From Clostridia bacterium (lineage in GTDB: Bacteria > Aerophobota > Aerophobia > Aerophobales > AE-B3A), in NCBI GenBank assembly GCA_030610745.1, contig JAUWRC010000009.1, positions 1 to 23,428 on the forward strand: a stretch of DNA of 23,428 nucleotides. Reading direction: 5' to 3'. Positions 21,279 to 23,428 of the stretch are shown piece after piece (within the stretch, counting starts at the first letter, position 1; each line of letters opens with the position of its first letter). A model generated the notes under the pieces. The model was not told the origin of the DNA. It searched no databases and saw only the letters and a list, made by a program, of their open reading frames with translations. A program made the translations under genes and the position numbers.

Positions 21279-22088
21279 TTAGTTTAATAGCTCTTTTATA
21301 CTCTTTAGTGATTCTTCAGAGTCCATACTGGGAAAATATTCCAGCCCAAAACATCCCTGGTATCCTAACTCTTCAATACGCTTGATAATATTGGGATAGT
21401 TTAGCTCACCAAGATAAAGCTCATGCCTTCCTGGAACACCAGCAGCATGAAAATGACCTATAATGTCAATATTTTGCTCAATAGTGGATATAACATTTCC
21501 TTCCATTATCTGCATATGGTAAACATCGTAAAGCAGGCGAATATTAGGATGATTAATTTCTCTTATTATTCTGGCTCCCTCCTTAGCAGAGTCAAGGAAA
21601 TATCCCGGATGGTCCACGTAAGTATTAAGTGGCTCAAGTAATAGAGTAAAGCCCTCTTTTTCCACTACTTTAGCCGCTTTATTTAAGGTAGATATGATAC
21701 TGTCTCGCTGCTCTTTACGGCTTTTTCCCTTTATTTCTTTTCCGGTGCAGGTTATGAGTTTGCTGCATCCAATACCTCGAGCGAACTTAATAACCTCATC
21801 CAGATTCTTAAGATACAACCCCTGGTCTTTTGAATTTACCAAAGACCCACCCAGAGTGGCATTCCAGGCATTCAGCACCATGTTGTTTACCCTCAGTCCA
21901 CATTTATCCAGGGCATCTTTTAACTTTCTATTATCCTTAGCTGGTCCTGTAAGGTCATCTCCGGTCCAGGTGCATTCTTTGTGCCAGAGCTCTACTACAG
22001 TATAGCCAGCCTGGGCAATCTTTTCAAGTCTTTCCTCCACAGGCAAAGAAGTAAAAACTGTTTCCAGACAGACATCAAGTTCAACCAT
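21279..22088 (-). CDS. hydroxypyruvate isomerase-like sugar (phosphate) isomerase/epimerase
   Basis: A 269-residue TIM-barrel protein of the AP-endonuclease-2/xylose-isomerase-like superfamily. LLLEPLNTYVDHPGYFL (Glu152), LLYDVYHMQIMEGN (Asp188, His191), GHFHAAGVPGRHE (His214) and FGLEYFPS (Glu250) give the two catalytic glutamates and metal ligands of the hydroxypyruvate isomerase (Hyi/OtnI) branch. It would isomerise or epimerise a small keto-acid or sugar in the cytoplasm. It is the first gene behind promoter/operator D, 34 bases from the operator, so it should be controlled by the LacI-type protein. AAGGGA precedes the ATG. Exact substrate unknown. Confidence 0.88.
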   Translation of the reverse strand: MVELDVCLETVFTSLPVEERLEKIAQAGYTVVELWHKECTWTGDDLTGPAKDNRKLKDALDKCGLRVNNMVLNAWNATLGGSLVNSKDQGLYLKNLDEVIKFARGIGCSKLITCTGKEIKGKSRKEQRDSIISTLNKAAKVVEKEGFTLLLEPLNTYVDHPGYFLDSAKEGARIIREINHPNIRLLYDVYHMQIMEGNVISTIEQNIDIIGHFHAAGVPGRHELYLGELNYPNIIKRIEELGYQGCFGLEYFPSMDSEESLKSIKELLN

Positions 22089-22119
22089 TATTCCCTTCTA
22101 TTTTATCAACCCTTAGTAT

Positions 22120-22169
22120 TGGTATATCGTTTTACGACATTATATTACAACAAATTTTAATATTGTCAA
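22120..22169 (-). promoter_or_regulatory. promoter plus LacI-type operator (site D) for the leftward operon
   Basis: On the minus strand: TTGACA (22164-22169), 16 bases, TAATATAAT (22139-22147), 3 bases, GTAAAACGATATAC (22122-22135), then CAATAC. Spacing is the same as at sites A and B. CGTAAAACGATATACCAAT is identical to site B over 19 bases. It should drive the hydroxypyruvate-isomerase-like and MttB genes, repressed when the LacI-type protein binds. Confidence 0.8.
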
Positions 22170-22206
22170 TTGACGGACGTTGGAGTGACGTTGGAGACCT
22201 GAATAA

Positions 22207-22413
22207 TTTTGTACAAAGTGTACAATTTTGTCCACTCCTCTGACCTTTCCAGCGGCTTCAAACCCAGACAAGGACTAAACTTTAGCGGATTAAGAATAGT
22301 TTTATATATAGAAAAGAGAATGTACAAAATTGTCCATTCTCTTTTAAGCTTTTTAGAAGCTAAACTCGAACATTTTTTGATATAATATTTTTCTCAAAGT
22401 GTACAAAATTGTC
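22207..22413 (+). promoter_or_regulatory. cluster of ACAAAATTGT palindromes with a promoter
   Basis: Three sites share an ACAA-(2)-TTGT core: 22222-22231 (inverted core, next to a perfect TTGTACA-AAG-TGTACAA palindrome at 22209-22225), 22324-22333 (at the centre of a 34-base palindrome with an 11-bp AAAAGAGAATG/CATTCTCTTTT stem, 22312-22345), and 22403-22412. Sites 1 and 3 share CAAAGTGTACAA followed by TTGTC. A TATAAT (22381-22386) stands just before site 3 with no good -35. This looks like an operator array for an unknown regulator, probably acting on rightward transcription toward the pilus ATPase gene. Confidence 0.55.
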
Positions 22414-22806
22414 AAAAATTAGTAAGGAAAATTACCCGGAATGAGAGCTCACCCTGGGTAATATCCACCTTTAAAATTTCTTAAATCCGCATCAGTAAAG
22501 CAGTTAAGGCTATCCTTAAATAAGTAGATTTTTTTGCTGGTTCAAAGTTGGCAGGAAAATTGTGTATACTTTGACTGGAAGGAAGCACAAAAAAGGCCAT
22601 TACAGGCCCATTGTCACGGCGCAGGTAGAGAAGAGTAGGGTAAGGAGGAAAAGTTTTTGTTGCTTACAGCTAAGGAGTTGAGCAGAGAGCTAGCTAAAGC
22701 GAAGCGATTGACAGAATACCAATAAGTGATAAAATAAAATCAAAATCAGGTCTTTTAATCTTTTCATAGAAAGCTAAAAAAGCTGGAGAAGGAAGAGGTA
22801 GTATTT
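22414..22806 (+). other. long untranslated leader before the pilB/gspE-like gene
   Basis: About 390 bases without a convincing gene. It holds a hairpin ATTACCC/GGGTAAT (22431-22437 / 22456-22462) enclosing the palindrome TGAGAGCTCA, a GGCC-ATTACA-GGCC inverted repeat near 22597, and a short frame LLTAKELSRELAKAKRLTEY around 22660-22724. That frame superficially resembles the start of the next protein's N-terminal domain and could be a small remnant. No known riboswitch consensus was recognised. Confidence 0.35.
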
Positions 22807-23428
22807 ATGCCTGTTAAAAATAATAAATGGCTCATAAAAACGCTGCTCAAAGAAAAGCTAACTACCCAGCATCAGCTCACCCGGGCCCTGGCCAGACAAA
22901 AAGAGACCAAAGAGCCCCTGGAGAAGATATTTCTGGATCTTAACTTTCTTGATAAAGAACAGTTAAAACAATTAGAACATCTAAAAGAGAAAGAACCTGT
23001 TTATGAGGAAAACTCACTTACGGAACACATTGACCCTCAAGTATTGAAACTAATTCCCGAAACTATAGCCAGATATTACTGCCTTATTCCTTTATCTAAG
23101 AATGGAAAGGTTCTTACCATTGCCGCAGCTGACCCAGCCGATGTCATAGCCATTGATACAGCCAGAGCTATCAGCGGGTATGAAGTCAATATCCTTCCCG
23201 GTTCAAAAGAAAATATCCAGAGAGCCATAGAAAGAAACTATAGTGGCTCTCTTGATATGAAGACTGTCCTCTTAGATTTGCCCATCGAGCCTGAAGTTCA
23301 ATCAGGAATGGGAGTAGATATGGCTCAAGTTGAACTCAAAGCCAATGACCCTCCTGTAGTTAAATTTGTTAATCTGTTGCTCCTGGAGGCTATTGAGCAT
23401 GAAGCCAGTGACATTCACATCGAACCCA
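22807..23428 (+). CDS. type IV pilus / type II secretion assembly ATPase (PilB/GspE), 5' part
   Basis: The first 207 residues, open to the right edge of the window. AGAGGT about 8 bases upstream supports ATG 22807. Residues ~1-150 form the GspE/PilB N-terminal domain (LLKEKLTTQHQLTRALARQK; IPETIARYYCLIPLSKNGKV; TIAAADPADVIAIDTARAIS). From ~180 the ATPase N-subdomain begins with NDPPVVKFVNLLLLEAIEHE and ASDIHIEP, a hallmark of the family. The Walker motifs would lie beyond the window. The product powers pilus or pseudopilus extension at the inner membrane. It is preceded by an unusually long regulatory region and marks the end of the sugar island. Confidence 0.9.
   Translation, partial: MPVKNNKWLIKTLLKEKLTTQHQLTRALARQKETKEPLEKIFLDLNFLDKEQLKQLEHLKEKEPVYEENSLTEHIDPQVLKLIPETIARYYCLIPLSKNGKVLTIAAADPADVIAIDTARAISGYEVNILPGSKENIQRAIERNYSGSLDMKTVLLDLPIEPEVQSGMGVDMAQVELKANDPPVVKFVNLLLLEAIEHEASDIHIEP

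Noticed and set aside
22414..22806. Cyclic-di-GMP riboswitch before the pilus ATPase
   Set aside because: The conserved GEMM core sequences are not present as far as can be read by eye.

Overview
The window looks like a chromosomal segment of an anaerobic, sugar-using, probably diderm bacterium. AT-rich DNA, TTGACA/TATAAT promoters and AGGAGG ribosome sites fit a bacterium. A type IV pilus/secretion ATPase at the right edge, and a solute-binding protein with an ordinary signal peptide and no lipobox cysteine, are compatible with an outer membrane. The mix of LplB/LplC/LipO-type sugar transport, GH4 glycosidases, corrinoid-type MttB and uroporphyrinogen-decarboxylase (URO-D) methyltransferase relatives and an Fe-S aldo/keto reductase recalls uncultivated anaerobic lineages such as Atribacterota or Aerophobota. 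That placement is inference and was not checked.

Layout. 1-660: three successive gene remnants (GH4, an MttB-like N-terminus, and an L-rhamnose mutarotase reduced to 26 codons). 672-8159 (+): an intact sugar-uptake locus with a URO-D family protein, a LacI-type regulator, two ABC permeases, a solute-binding protein, a terminator and an Fe-S aldo/keto reductase. 8190-11577: remnants (URO-D/MetE-like?, GH65, GH4 C-terminus, GH43/GH130-like, peptide-binding protein) around an intact beta-phosphoglucomutase and an intact GH32 fructosidase. 11595-12258 (-): a MazF-type toxin-antitoxin pair behind a truncated secreted-protein gene. 12419-13899: an internally deleted Rpn-type nuclease and remnants of GH42, GH127, a carbohydrate-active protein and URO-D. 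13933-22088 (-): an intact GH4, a GH3 C-terminus joined to an IS1182-type transposase start, an oxidoreductase C-terminus, an acetyltransferase, a G+C-rich URO-D-like gene, a NagB-like isomerase/deaminase, an MttB-family protein and a hydroxypyruvate-isomerase-like protein. 22089-22806: a long regulatory region; then the start of pilB/gspE.

Two things tie the window together. First, one promoter-operator module, TTGACA-N16-TAATATAAT-N3-GTARAACGATATAC, occurs three times with identical spacing: before the lacI/transport operon, before the GH65 remnant region and before the 22088 leftward operon. A fourth operator copy without the promoter lies before the GH42 remnant. This is best read as the regulon of the local LacI protein. 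Second, at least ten genes survive only as pieces, and several (RhaM, GH65, Rpn, GH127) keep both the start and a later or terminal part with the middle missing. The locus therefore appears to be a sugar-catabolic island being pared down by intragenic deletions, while its transporter, regulator and some enzymes stay intact. The intact genes suggest import of an oligosaccharide or modified sugar, cytoplasmic cleavage by NAD-dependent GH4 and by GH32, and processing by isomerases. The repeated presence of URO-D and MttB relatives raises, without proving, demethylation of a methylated substrate.
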